NCBI GenBank assembly: GCA_010405405.1
Contig: MU004236.1
Span: forward strand, 1,928,070 to 1,992,069
Direction: 5' to 3'
Origin: Microthyrium microscopicum
Lineage: Eukaryota > Ascomycota > Dothideomycetes > Microthyriales > Microthyriaceae
DNA length: 64,000 nt
The position numbers were made by a program, and so were the translations under genes. How positions within the stretch are numbered: the stretch's first letter is position 1; each line of letters begins with the position of its first letter. Shown one piece after another: positions 46,201 through 57,161 of the stretch. A model generated the notes under the pieces. It was not told the origin of the DNA. It was given only the letters and a program-made list of their open reading frames with translations, and did not search any database.

Positions 46201-47005
46201 CTATCGTCGCTTAACATCCTCCATATCATCACCAAACACTTTCCGCTCCAAACTGCACCTTAAAACCCTTCTTCCCTTGATAATGTTCTTCAAGCCGTTA
46301 TCATCCCTATCATAGTAGATTGACCAGGTATCCTTATCTTCCTCCACAGCCACAAACCCTTCCCATTCCTCCAGCATCAGCCCAAGTTCATCGTCAGTCC
46401 AATCCCATGGCCCTAGAATGTGACCATCGGCAGCTGCTCGACTGCCATATTTGACTTCAAAAGTGTTTCGATCGATATATATCCAGTTCAGTGTGGGTGG
46501 GTCTTCTGATATGGTACTGACCAATCCTCGGAATGGTGGCGGTTGATTGAGTCGCTCGAAGATTGAGTTGGATGTAGCAGCTGTTGGTTGGAAGTCGAGG
46601 AAAAACCCGTTAAATAGATGGGGTGGCTCGTCGGCTCCTGGTACTGGTATTGGATCGTCTGTTTTTGGGTCGACTTTGGTGAGATACAGCTATTTTCAGA
46701 TGGTAAGTCTAAGATTTTTGAGGAGATATGTTGGAAAAGTTTGATGTCTTTTACATAGTAACAACAATATAGAAGTGGAGTTTACTTACTTTTTCATCTC
46801 TCAAAACAACTATACTGTTGTCCACTTGATCCCGCTTTCGAGATTCTGCATCACAAAAGACTTCAATATGGAAGTCCTGCATTCGATGATCATCTCGGTC
46901 TTCTTCTCGGTCTTCTTCCAGCTCTTTATTATGTCTGATGCCTTCCGCGGTTGCCACTGAAACAGGAAGTCCAAGGAGTCCCAGTAATTCGAGAACCATT
47001 TTCAA
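46201..47005 (-). CDS. Conserved fungal protein of unknown function
   Basis: Two exons, 47005-46790 and 46689-46201, over a 100-nt intron (GTAAGT...GAAAATAG), 234 residues. A second Met two codons in (46999) is an equally good start. Features: hydrophobic N-terminus (MVLELLGLLGLPVSVATAEG), a charged stretch, FHIEVFCDAESRKRDQVDNS, then LNWIYIDRNTFEVKYGSR, LGPWDWTDDE and WSIYYDRDDNG. I recognise the pattern as a widely conserved filamentous-fungal family with no assigned function. Confidence 0.8.
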
Positions 47006-47457
47006 CTCTGGTTAGACTAGTACTTGCAAGGTTGCTTTAGTCTGCGCTCAACTCCCAAGGGTCTCGTCGTTGGTGTTGCTAATGGCATCAGACCAACCAG
47101 GGAATATTTCATTGAGGTTATAATCTCATGTGATCTCTGCTGATCCAAAAAGCTACCTTGATATGCTTCCAGACGTTATTTTCCTCTCACAAGGAGATTG
47201 TGATCCAAGATTCTGTTGCCGAGGGCTGGTTGGCGATGATGTCATTCCCATTTTCCGTGACACCAAAACACCAAAGGCATCGTGACTTTCTCTTATTCTC
47301 AGAAAAGCGCAAAAGTGTAGAAAAGGTTCATCAAAAAGTTATACATGCTAGCTCCTAGATACGGACATAGAATAGTTTGACGGCTGGATTAGGACGCGAC
47401 AAGCTAGGCATAATGATTAAGTATTGTATTGTATAAGGACCCAGTAAGTTCTGAACA
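47006..47457. other. Intergenic, no gene seen
   Basis: Between two minus-strand genes: the promoter of the hypothetical protein and the 3' flank of BET4. Confidence 0.5.
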
Positions 47458-48526
47458 TTATAATTTTAGGATTGTCTGTACATGAGCCCATCGCTTTGAT
47501 CTCATCGGATCGAGCCGTTGCAACTCTGAAAGCCATTGACCTACCTCGTCTTTAGGCGTCGAGACATAGGCTGCGAAATCTGCGTGGTATTGTAGCAGAG
47601 ATTGATATATCCATTTACAGTCATCATAATCCTCAAGAATTTCTTTGATTCTCTCAATCTCTTGCTCCAGATATCTTTGCCTATCCGAGTCAAGCAAGTC
47701 AGTGATGATGAGGTCGGCCGCAGGATATGCACAATCCAAAGTGCTCATAAGGTATTGATGGTAGAACCATGCCGACTGATTGAATGGATCGATCAGGGCC
47801 TCCTGCATCATATCGAGTTCCTGATCAAATAGTTTCCGCCTATCAGTGTTCGATGCGTTACGCTCGCTCAAAAGACGTGGAATGAGCTTGCTTCGATAGT
47901 GAAGGGCCGAAAAGTTCTGCAACGCCTTCCGGATCATTTTGGTGGTATATTCAAACTCGGATTCCACCATTGACACTTGCTGCAGTTCTTCTAGTTGCAA
48001 AATGACATGTCTTCGATAGTCCCAGCCATGAAAGTTACGTTCGTCTCTGGTCAACATCTTACCAACCAAGCCAACCTCCTCCTTCCAGAACTGAACAGCT
48101 TGATCAAGCTCCAGGTGTGTTTTTACTTGATCCAAAAGCCACATACGATAGTTCCAGATCCAGTAGCATTTGGGATATTGGACCATCAGAGGAACGAGGA
48201 ATTGTAGATCTGAGGCGATGAGATTGGCAGGGGGGGCACCTTCGCGGTTAAAGAGTGCCTGGAGTACGCGACGTCGATAATTCCAAATGGTGTAATACTC
48301 TGGATTCTTTGCGAGCAATTTTGAGATTGCGTTTAGTGTATTGGATGAAAATTCTGGGGCGCGCATTTGTTCCTCGACTTGCGCCACCAAGCCGCGATAG
48401 TCCGCAATGTTCCTCCTTTCCTTCTCCAGGTCGCGTTCCCGCCCTCCCGAAACTCGAGGTATTCCATGCTACAACGCGTCAACTTTTCATCCATTCGCAT
48501 CGATCAGGGAGAAAACTCACACTCAT
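47458..48526 (-). CDS. bet4: Rab geranylgeranyltransferase alpha subunit (Bet4)
   Basis: Two exons: a 6-nt first coding exon (ATG AGT, 48526-48521) and 48468-47458, over a 52-nt intron (GTGAGT...GTTGTAG), 338 residues. The join gives MSHGIPRV at the N-terminus, the family's typical start (HGIPR); the bare frame starts too late. Five PFTA repeats are seen: WNYRRRVLQAL, WIWNYRMWLL, HGWDYRRHVI, ALHYRSKLI, SAWFYHQYL. With the beta subunit Bet2 and Rab escort protein it attaches geranylgeranyl groups to Rab GTPases such as Ypt1. Head-to-head with the AMA1-type gene. Confidence 0.93.
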
Positions 48527-48843
48527 GGCTCTGTCTTTGATGAGCTCGATTCTTTTGTTGATGGAAAATGATGGACTTGCAAGAGCGAGGATACGAGAGG
48601 AGGAAAGGATCAAGGAGGGTTCGCAGCAGGCAGCGACGGCTTGATGGTCGACGGCAACATCGAACCACCATGTCAGGTCATCAAAATCTCTCGAATCTCA
48701 TCTTCACTTCTCTCTCCTATACTTGGATGTGATCCATACACTTATTATTCCGAGCAAATAGTACTAACCTATCTAGCAACCGATGCCTGGCCTTCCATCC
48801 ACCACCCTCGCGCCCAGTCTCTGGCCATTGCCTCCGTATAGCT
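48527..48843. promoter_or_regulatory. Bidirectional promoter of BET4 and the AMA1-type gene
   Basis: 317 bp between the two start codons. One side is a housekeeping gene, the other a gene expected to be sexual-stage specific. No clear TATA box. Confidence 0.5.
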
Positions 48844-51675
48844 ATGTCATCTGAGTCTCTCAAGATCCGTCATCGTAGCGTTGCAGCTCGATCATCATTC
48901 GAAAATGAGCCGGCTCTATCTCTTTCTTTTGACTCTAGCCCGCCCTCCGCCAGGCATAGCCTGGACTCTGTCCCAACTCCATCAAGCAATCACATTCGGG
49001 ACGACAAAGCATACTTGAGCCTTCACAGCCGTCATGTCTACCTTCCCATCGGCCAGAAGAACTTTCAAACAAAGGTTTATCGCGTGTTCAGTGAAAGCAT
49101 TTTCGATCCACTCCGCGGAACACTTACCACAATTCCGGTGAATCCTAACAATCGTACGAAGGCAATACTCTGTGATCAACTAGTCAAACCTATTCCACAA
49201 TTTGACGGCCAGTCTGGGGACACTACTCCGTCTGGAGAGTCATCTTCATCCTCTCGATCATCCATTTTCAAACAGAGGATATCACATAAACCACAAACAG
49301 TCAAACATCACGAGCGTGTTGAGCTGAGGTCCCCATCCAATGCCACATTCGCTACTCCACCAGTTGAGTTAGAGGATCCAACGCCATCAGCACAAGCATC
49401 ACCGGCCATCAATGCTTTCCCGTTCCCGAGCACAGGAGAACTACCCAGCCCACTGACGCCCTTCTCTACACGCCTTTCAAGCTCACCTCTTCGTCCAAGC
49501 CAAAGACATACGCCTCGATCGTCCAGCTCACGTCTTTCCACACCCACGCGGACACCAGACCGTTTCATTCCACTTCGGCCAATTAGGAGCGCGAGGGATA
49601 GCTATGAAATCAGTAGGTCTCCGGAAAGACTCACTGACCAGGAGAAAATTGTTCGCTCCGTGGAAGTCGCTCCTGATCCCTTCAGTCGGAGATTGCGTGC
49701 AAATGCTGCTCGTCTAGTATCGCGAATCAGGGGAACTCCTTCCCATCCTATCAATCTTGGATCTCGAGGTTCCAACAGCGTAGTCACGCTTCGCAGAAAC
49801 TCTACTGGATCTGCTGCCCGAACTTTTAGCCCCGGTGCCATATAGAATGTTGGCGGCATGAACGCAGCATCAAGTGACTCAGTGAATAGCGTTTCAGATG
49901 GCAGAGGAGGCTACATGACAAGTGGTAGCAATGCTCCCTTGTATTCAGCCAATTTCTTTGCTTCAACAGACCCTGCTACTGAACGCGACATGCACGAGCG
50001 AAGGCTTGCTCTAGCGCTGGATATCGATCCCTCCACTCGTTTGTTCAGTCCCTCATCTCCCTCGTCCGGCAGTGGATCGCTTGATAATAGCCCAGAGCAA
50101 GGGCTTGGTGCATCCGGAAAGCTTGTTTGGAAGAACAACGAATGGAACAGAGAAGGATCAATTACATGTAAGTTGTGCCCTTCGAGCGATAATTCTCTGA
50201 CTAATCAGATGACAGCACCTCTACGAGAAGAGAAGAAAAAGAAAGCGGTACCAATTATACCTTTTAGATAAGTTTCTTCGATGTTTTTGAGACTTTTACT
50301 GACCTTGTCTACAGTGCTTAATGCACCGGCTCTGAGAGATGATTTCTATTGCTCCGTATTGGCCTATTCTCATTCAGCAAAGGTTCTGGCAGTCGGTCTC
50401 GGTAACACGGTTTATTTTTGGAACGAATCCGGAGGTGTTGAAAGTCCACCAAATCTCAATCCACCAAGCAGTTCCTACGTTTCTTGTCTATCCTTCTCAT
50501 CACGAGATGGAGGAAAGGGTATCCTAGCCGCTGGTCGATCCAATGGTCATGTCGTTCTACATAGTCCTCATGAGAGTCAAACTCGCTTCGACATACATCA
50601 GCCTAGTCCGATCTGCTGTGTAGCATTTCGACCAACCTCAAGAAGCAAAGACTCCATGCGGGACCGTTATATTTCGGTCAAGACAGAAGACCTTCTGATT
50701 GGTGATGAGGCGGGGCACGTCTACTTTTACTCTGTTGAGTGGCCAACAGAGACTGAGCGAGACTTGTTCGACTTTCGCGGCTGTGTGACTTTGATAGTTC
50801 GTCTGACGATGCACACTCAGCAAATTTGTGGCATTGCATGGGCCCCGGATGGAGACACCTTTGCTACCGGTGGTAACGATAATCTATGTCATCTTTGCGA
50901 TACTCGACGAGTCATAGCTGAAGGCAAACCTGATACAGCTCATCTCACTTCATCATCCTTCCCCTCATTCAACGTGGACAGGCAAGTCGATCTTACCTTA
51001 CCACACTTCAACATCTCCGCCCTATTTGCCCGCCACTGCTTCACTGTAGCAGCGGCTGTAAAGGCCATTGCCTTTTGTCCCTGGCAACGCGGGCTCCTAG
51101 CCATTAGTGGAGGCTCCAACGACCGACGCATTCATTTTTTCCACACTCTCTCTGGCGCAACTCTTGCCACTGTAGATTGTCATGCTCAAGTCACCAGTCT
51201 TGTCTGGAGTACCTCGCGGCGCGAAATCGCTGCTACTTTTGGCTTTGCCCAGCCCGAGCATCCTTACCGCATTGCCGTTTTCAAATGGCCCAGCTGCGAA
51301 ATCGTTGTCAAGATTCCTTGGTTCGATGAGCACCGTGCCCTCTTTGCCATTCCTTACCCAGGCGGTCCTAATATCTCCCGGTCCCATGAAGACTCGGAGC
51401 TAGATGCACGTGGACGCGATCGCCGTGGGCGTGCACGCTCTCGCTCAGGACTCTTTCGTTCGCGCGATTGGCGACGTGAGGGTGGCTTATGGTGGAGCCG
51501 CACTGAGGAGGAAGGCTGCTTGGTCGTAGCCACCAGTGATTGCAGCATCAAATTCCACGAAGTCTGGGCTGAGGAGCGCAGGGCTACGGGAGAGCGAGGG
51601 GGGATGTTGGGTGGAAGTGATATCTTGGATCTGATTCACGGAATTGAGCGAGATGATGGTGAGATTATCCGCTAA
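48844..51675 (+). CDS. ama1: Meiotic APC/C activator, Fizzy/Cdc20 family (Ama1-type), with in-frame TAG
   Basis: Three exons: 48844-50167, 50216-50267, 50313-51675; 912 residues if the TAG at 49843-49845 is decoded. Seen: the C-box DRFIPLRP (residues 239-246), used to bind APC/C; the conserved VLNAPALRDDFY entry to the WD40 propeller; WD units such as GIAWAPDGDTFATGGNDN; and a C-terminal IR tail (GEIIR). The family recruits substrates to the anaphase-promoting complex, Ama1 in meiosis and sporulation. Frame is continuous across the TAG (SPGAI, stop, NVGGMNAASS). Without decoding, the product stops at residue 333, with the C-box but no substrate-binding propeller. Intron 2 must be AT-AC to keep frame. 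Confidence 0.85.
49843..49845 (+). other. ama1: In-frame TAG in the AMA1-type gene, candidate A-to-I editing site
   Basis: Codon 334. UAG with U at -1, inside a possible hairpin GCCA-UAUAGAAUGU-UGGC with the A in the loop. UGG would read SPGAIWNVGG, the form I expect for family members. Confidence 0.7.
50268..50312 (+). other. ama1: AT-AC intron in the AMA1-type gene
   Basis: 45 nt starting ATAAGT and ending TCTAC, with branch-like ACTGAC. Only this cut (or the one-base-shifted equivalent TA-CA) joins IIPFR to VLNAPALRDD in frame; no GT-AG choice gives the conserved join. Confidence 0.65.
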
Positions 51676-53284
51676 AAACTGAGAAGGCTACGCCGTGCTC
51701 ACAGACCAAATTGCAAGTCTTTGTTCACTGCTCGGGGATCAGTGAGCAACCTTTCTTCCACATTTCCTAGTCGTCCGTTTTGCGAAGCTTGGGTTGTTTA
51801 TTCCTGTTAGGGTTGAATTCATTGCTACGATACGCTGGCGGTGTGCTCCTATTCTTGCTCTTCCCTAAGGCATATGAGTCCTAGAAATCGATCACTGTCC
51901 TATTCTTTGCTTGTCATGCTTCTTCTGTCATTGGAGTCTAAACTTGAGGCTGAAACTAGTCTTAGTCGTGCAATATATCTCTTGCAATAGATGCGATCCT
52001 ATCGTGTAATTTCATCTACCAGCCTCCCTGACAACTTATGAGATGCGTAAAAATATTTGCTTCCGGATTTGGAAGAAATAAGCGAAAAGATCTGGCCAGC
52101 GTATTCGGGATCATGCTCTATACGATCTCACAGGATCGCTTACAATGCTGTCATCTTTTCCAGCCTCAAATCTGGTGCCAGTAGTACAGTGGCAATGAAT
52201 GGTACTCCTTGGATTTCATGTTACACGTCTAGATTCCTTAGGCCTGCTAGTCTTGGCTTGACTTGGCTGTCAGTGATATGAAGTAAGATTCCAAGTCTTC
52301 CTGGTAGGAGAAGGAGTAGCTCAGTACCAAGGGCGTGAGATTGGGGCCATTATCTCAATCATCGGATTCTGAGTCCATCGTGAAGTCTTTCCTGCCAGGC
52401 ACTTGTTCACAACTAGTACCCATGGTCCTTGTCGTTTTCTCTGCGTTGAATAAGTCTCTACCAGCTCACATACACTGGATCGACCTATTTAGCTCGTATG
52501 GGTTACATCCTCTCGAAAGGGATATTTTGTGGACCGCTGTCTGTATCCTGCTTGACATCGACTTGACGGCCAGCCCGAAAATATATTTTGCAATGCTCAT
52601 ATTGATCAGTGATCACACTCTAGAACTTGATTCATCGTGGAAAAGATATCCCTGTCCACAAGCACACGTGGAAACTCAACGTGAATGGTCTATTTTTAGA
52701 TTCTCACCTACCTCTCTACCAAAGTACTCAGCCTCCAAAATGCAACGCCTTTTCCATTTCAAATCAAGAAATAAACAGAAATTAGCCCCAAAATGACCTA
52801 TTCGGGGGCAATTAACATAAATTGCGACTCAGCCCAATTTCCAAGACTTTACTCTACCGACATCGCCATCCGGCGGACTGATCTCCGAGCATCAGCCAAT
52901 TTCAGCTGTCTCTCGTGGCTGGTGAGCTTACCGTCTTTTCTCACCATAATGTATGAGCTCTCATCGTGACTGGATGAGCCCTGGCAGCATGGCATTCCCC
53001 ATTTGGCTCTGGCGGATTAGAGCACGATGGCTAGTGAGACGAGGCTGCGCTCAACGCCGCGCTCATTTTAGACGAAATTGATGTTACGGTAATATCATAG
53101 TGAAGATGTACTTCGAGAAACATGAATACACATTCTGTATATAGGATCAGTATGGCCTTGGACTAAATATTTCATTCTCATCATCACAACCAACAACTAC
53201 TACTTCAACAACAGCATTCCAATCACTTTCACTTCCAACTTCTTAACTTACCACCACCAAACAACTTCCAACAACACTATCAAA
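51676..53284. other. Intergenic, no gene seen
   Basis: Holds an open frame of 153 codons at 52335-52796 without recognisable features. The right end is the promoter of the cupredoxin gene, with TATATA at 53138-53143 and an AC/CT-rich leader. Confidence 0.45.
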
Positions 53285-53851
53285 ATGTTCTCCATGACTA
53301 TGATCTCTTTCGCGGCTGCTGCCATCTTCTCCGGTGCCATGGCTGCCCCAGCTCCAACTCTTTCTACCGTCGGAGTTCCATCTTCCACGGTCTCTCTTAC
53401 CGGAGTCACCCACACTGTCGCTGCTGGCCGCGCTGGTCTTCACTTCGACCCAGAGAACGTCGTCGCCAACATCGGTGACATTGTTGAATGGCACTTCCTC
53501 CCCATGAACCACTCCGTCGCTCAAAGCTCCTTCGACGCCCCCTGCGTTCCCAACGCCAACGCCGCCTTCTCCGGCTTCCAGCCCATCATGGCCAACGTTG
53601 CTCCTCAAGCACCCAACGTCTTCCAGGTTGTTGTCAAGGATCAATTGCCATTCTGGTACTACTGTGCTCAGACCAAGGGCTCCCATTGCCAGATGGGCAT
53701 GGCCGGTGTCATCAACCAGAACTTCAACAGCCCCAACACTCTTACTGCTTACAAGGCAAAGGCTGCTCTTACTGAAGTCTCTGTTGCTCCACCAATTGTT
53801 GGCAACGGTGGAAAGGTCATCCCAAACCCCCAGCCTCTTGCTGGAATCTAA
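53285..53851 (+). CDS. Secreted cupredoxin-fold protein
   Basis: 188 residues, one exon. Signal peptide (MFSMTMISFAAAAIFSGAMA), then a single blue-copper-like domain. Likely copper ligands: His76 (NHSVAQSSFDAPC), Cys127 (FWYYCAQ), His134 and a Met of SHCQMGM. This is the pattern of fungal extracellular serine-rich/cupredoxin proteins, but the usual long Ser/Thr tail and GPI site are absent. Strong C-ending codon bias and a TATA box 142-147 bp upstream suggest high expression. The long frame on the opposite strand is its shadow. Role unknown: copper handling or cell-wall/surface protein. Confidence 0.88.
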   Translation: MFSMTMISFAAAAIFSGAMAAPAPTLSTVGVPSSTVSLTGVTHTVAAGRAGLHFDPENVVANIGDIVEWHFLPMNHSVAQSSFDAPCVPNANAAFSGFQPIMANVAPQAPNVFQVVVKDQLPFWYYCAQTKGSHCQMGMAGVINQNFNSPNTLTAYKAKAALTEVSVAPPIVGNGGKVIPNPQPLAGI

Positions 53852-54317
53852 ATGTTTCTTTTGGAACAGTCTGTATAACACTGTGCTCGGGTTTTGATTT
53901 TATTGCATAGCATCACGGTTCACATTCCTTTGGGATTGCATGGCGATGGCGTTTTTGGTTTATAGTATAGAAGTAACTTAGATCACTGATAATCAACTAC
54001 TGGCTGTGATTCACTCACAGTGCTTCCTAAAAATATCTTCTGTTGTCAGCGATTGGTCACCTTGTGACTGTGATTTATTACCTAACATATCACTCATCCA
54101 ATTCTCCTGGTGATCTCAGAGATTTCCGAATATGAGAAATCCCGAGCAAACACCGCCCCTTGATAACCCATGGGGAAGGTCTTCCTTGCATCTACTGATA
54201 ATTAATACAGCACCACAATACATGCCTTAGGGGTCCCATACCGTCAAAGCTCTGGCGTATGGACAATGGTAATGTAGCCTTGGTAGCGACCATTACTCTC
54301 TTAAACTTCAAGTCACT
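53852..54317. other. Intergenic, no gene seen
   Basis: 3' flank between two convergent genes. Confidence 0.5.
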
Positions 54318-54962
54318 TCATAGTTGAAATGACACGCTCATGTCGCGTGGATCTTCCACCTGTTTTACCAATACAGTCGCCGTCTTCTTCACCACGAAAT
54401 GTATCGGCGCATTGTGAACTCTCTCGCCCCACCAGCCCCACAAGTTCGCTGTTGATGGGGCATACTTCCACACAGAGATGCACCTATCGCTTGGTACAGA
54501 TATGTCGTATGTCCCAGTCTCCAGTCCAGTAGTGCCATACCATATTCCACCTTTCGGACTGGCGTCTGTGTGTGTCTGGTCCGTCAACACTCCGCTGCTG
54601 CCGCGAAATGGGCCCAAGGTGTGTATGAATAATTGCTCCTCATTCGGCTGCAACGTCGAAACTTTATGCGTAGAGAAAGCATTCGTCGCGCTTGCGGAAA
54701 AGCTGCAAACCAAGCCATCGGGAGAGCGACGAGCAGCTTTTCCAGTCTTGACGCTGGTGAAACTCAAACCGCAATCATGTATTGCTGTACTGACTTCAAA
54801 GATTGTGTTTGCGCGAGGAAATGTGATCGGCCGGTCAGATTTGAGAGTGGCGGTTAGGATGATCTTGAAAGTTTCGTCCCCAAGAATGTCAAGGGTCGGA
54901 GTTGATGTGGAGATGAATATTTCTATTTGGGGGAGAGGTTGCTTAGATTTGTTGGTGGCCAT
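54318..54962 (-). CDS. Conserved fungal protein of unknown function
   Basis: 214 residues, one exon. Seen: a beta-rich start (IEIFISTSTPTLDILGDETF then KIILTATLKSDRPITF), GLVCSFSAS in the middle, and a Trp-rich block ISVWKYAP...NLWGWWGERV. The predicted beta-sandwich look and the opening lines recall arrestin-like N-terminal folds, but this is only an impression. No signal peptide. I recognise the type as a hypothetical family frequent in leotiomycetes and relatives. Confidence 0.7.
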   Translation of the reverse strand: MATNKSKQPLPQIEIFISTSTPTLDILGDETFKIILTATLKSDRPITFPRANTIFEVSTAIHDCGLSFTSVKTGKAARRSPDGLVCSFSASATNAFSTHKVSTLQPNEEQLFIHTLGPFRGSSGVLTDQTHTDASPKGGIWYGTTGLETGTYDISVPSDRCISVWKYAPSTANLWGWWGERVHNAPIHFVVKKTATVLVKQVEDPRDMSVSFQL

Positions 54963-56604
54963 TTTTAGTGTGGAGTAGTGATGCTCTTCAAAATGAAGAG
55001 TGGTTTAGGTGCTTGATATCTTAAGAGCTTGCTCATGCCAGTTGATGTTTGAAGAAATTGCGGAAAAATTGGGGAGCCACGAACTATTACATTGATTGGA
55101 CGCGAGTCGTTGGTGTCCTTTAAAGTTTTGGTCAGAATGTAGCTGCCTGGCATGATGCGATTAGCTGGCGGCGAAGCAATGGGCCTCATAGTAAGTGCTG
55201 CGATTCATTCAGTATGTCATATGGGTTCCTCGACCGTGGTACGCAAAGTCTATGATAAAGGTAGTACTGAATATTCCTGGAAAGAAGTACCTAGGTTATC
55301 ATCCGCCGTCTTCTCTTGGTCTGGCTCCTTGTAAACCTCAAGCTGGCAGACTGACCAGCACATAGTTCTCCCAAGTAGCTGTTCAACCATGCTTGCCCAG
55401 ATTGGTCACAGCTACTCGTGCCACATTGTCCAACCAATCGATTTAAGTCTTGATGTGAGCAGAGACAGGTCTTGTCAAGTTGTCCAGGGTTACATTTCCA
55501 CTCTTCTGTTGAAGTACGTAGCAGCTCATCCAGACATAAACTCTGTTCCAAGATTAAGTAATTGGCTCTCGTTCTGTATTGTAAACAAAGTGACTCACTG
55601 CGCAGTGTGGAGTGTTAGCAACTTCACTCTGAGCCTGGCTATTTGCCCCCGACACCGCCAATGCTATCAAAAAAGAAGTTCGATATAGCATATTCGATAC
55701 AGAGTAGTTGATAGTAGTTTTGCTCCGGGTGTAATGAACAATTCAGCTTGATGGCTTGCGAAGATTCTGTCTTTCACTATCAGGTGGTTGTGCTCAATTG
55801 CAGCCGTTGCTCTTTGGGTAAGGAGAATTAGCAGTAGCTGCACGTCATGTCGGAGATATTATCTCCAGTAGTCTCAAATCTAGAGATTAACGAGAAACCA
55901 TCCAAGGCCCGTTCTGCACAGACTATTGCGTGTATTTATGTCTACTTCGCAGACGATAGCAAAATCTGTTATAGGGTTCCACAGGCTTGTTGCAGTCATA
56001 GTACCCTTCCATCAGGCACGAAAGAGCCCCAGATTAGATCGGCTTGAGCCAGCAGTGTCAGGGCACAAGGAATCGAATGTGCTCTGACTGGCCCTTCCGA
56101 CAACCATCGGGTAAGGTGTGAATCTCCACGGGTACATTCAAGGTTCTAACTTCTGAGGTTGAGACGCAAGATTCAATGCCTGTACCGGGCACCCTGGCTC
56201 GCCTAGCCTTTGAACCTTGGAACAAACGATGATGCAGGTTGTTGGACATGCGGTCCGTCATCTTCAAGATCGCTGGTCGTTGACTGGTAAAGATGCACTT
56301 TATCTTGGAAGATTGGACCCAAGCCACGGGGAATTCGCGTCACAACCACGCGATGCTAGTGGCTGTTTCACGCGTGGCATCCAAGATCGACGCCCCCATG
56401 TCCATTTTAGGAAGTCTTCCTGTGACGTCACAAGGCTGAAGCCTGATTTGCACGCAAGAAACAACGCATACCAGTACTAGTATATATCATATGCTCTAGT
56501 GTAGATGGAAATGAAAACTTGCAAAATCGCAATAACTCTCTCATACCCTACACAAATCAAACCTACTCTCACAAATTTCACTACAATCATACAACATCAT
56601 CATC
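54963..56604. other. Intergenic, no gene seen
   Basis: 1.6 kb with small frames only. The right end has TATATAT at 56481-56487, about 120 bp before the next ATG. Confidence 0.45.
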
Positions 56605-57161
56605 ATGACGGAACGAGCAGATTTCTCCAAGCTTACTCCACAACAAAAGGAGGAAGTGGAAAAGGAGGGGTGGACAGCATGGTCGAAGCGACACTATAAC
56701 ACCCAATACGAGAACTGGATGCCTTGGATTGAAGACCAGTATCTAAGCTGGTTCGGCAAGGACAACAAGGCATCATATGCCACAAAGCGTAACTATTCCC
56801 CACAGTCAGAGCAAATAACATGCTAATCAGTGTCACAGAGCAACTCGACAAAAGCAAAATCACCGGCATTGAACAAGTCGATAATCTCCAAGATGGCGTC
56901 AACAATCTAGTCGCCGGCCAAGTAGGCAAAGGAGGCCTCGCACAGCCTGCTGGCGATTACCTTTCCAAAGAAGGAATCAACAGAGCGGAGCGTGGAGGGA
57001 AAGACGACAAGGGCGCCTGGGCTCCAGGTCCAGCAAACACGGTCGCGCAGCCAGTGGCCGAAGGTGTCCAAGGAGCAGGCAGCTCAGTCGCTGCTGGTGC
57101 AAAGGGTGCCAGCGGATATGTCACTGGTCTCTGGGGCGGAAAGAAGGAAGAGAAGAAGTGA
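56605..57161 (+). CDS. Conserved small fungal protein of unknown function
   Basis: Two exons, 56605-56788 and 56839-57161, over a 50-nt intron (GTAACT...CTAATCAGTGTCACAG), 168 residues. A conserved first half (MTERADFSKLTPQQKEEVEK, then WSKRHYNTQYENWMPWIEDQ) is followed by a Gly/Ala-rich, hydrophilic second half (QVDNLQDGVNNLVAGQVGKG, ending WGGKKEEKK). Charged and low in hydrophobics, no signal peptide. It resembles a widespread Pezizomycotina family without known role; abundance or stress function is a guess. The splice makes codon CAG from C + AG. Confidence 0.85.

Noticed and set aside
52335-52796. 153-codon plus-strand frame
   Set aside because: No recognisable domain, no splice partner; composition like flanking intergenic DNA.
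53243-53881. 212-codon minus-strand frame
   Set aside because: Shadow of the cupredoxin gene, caused by its strong C-ending codon bias.
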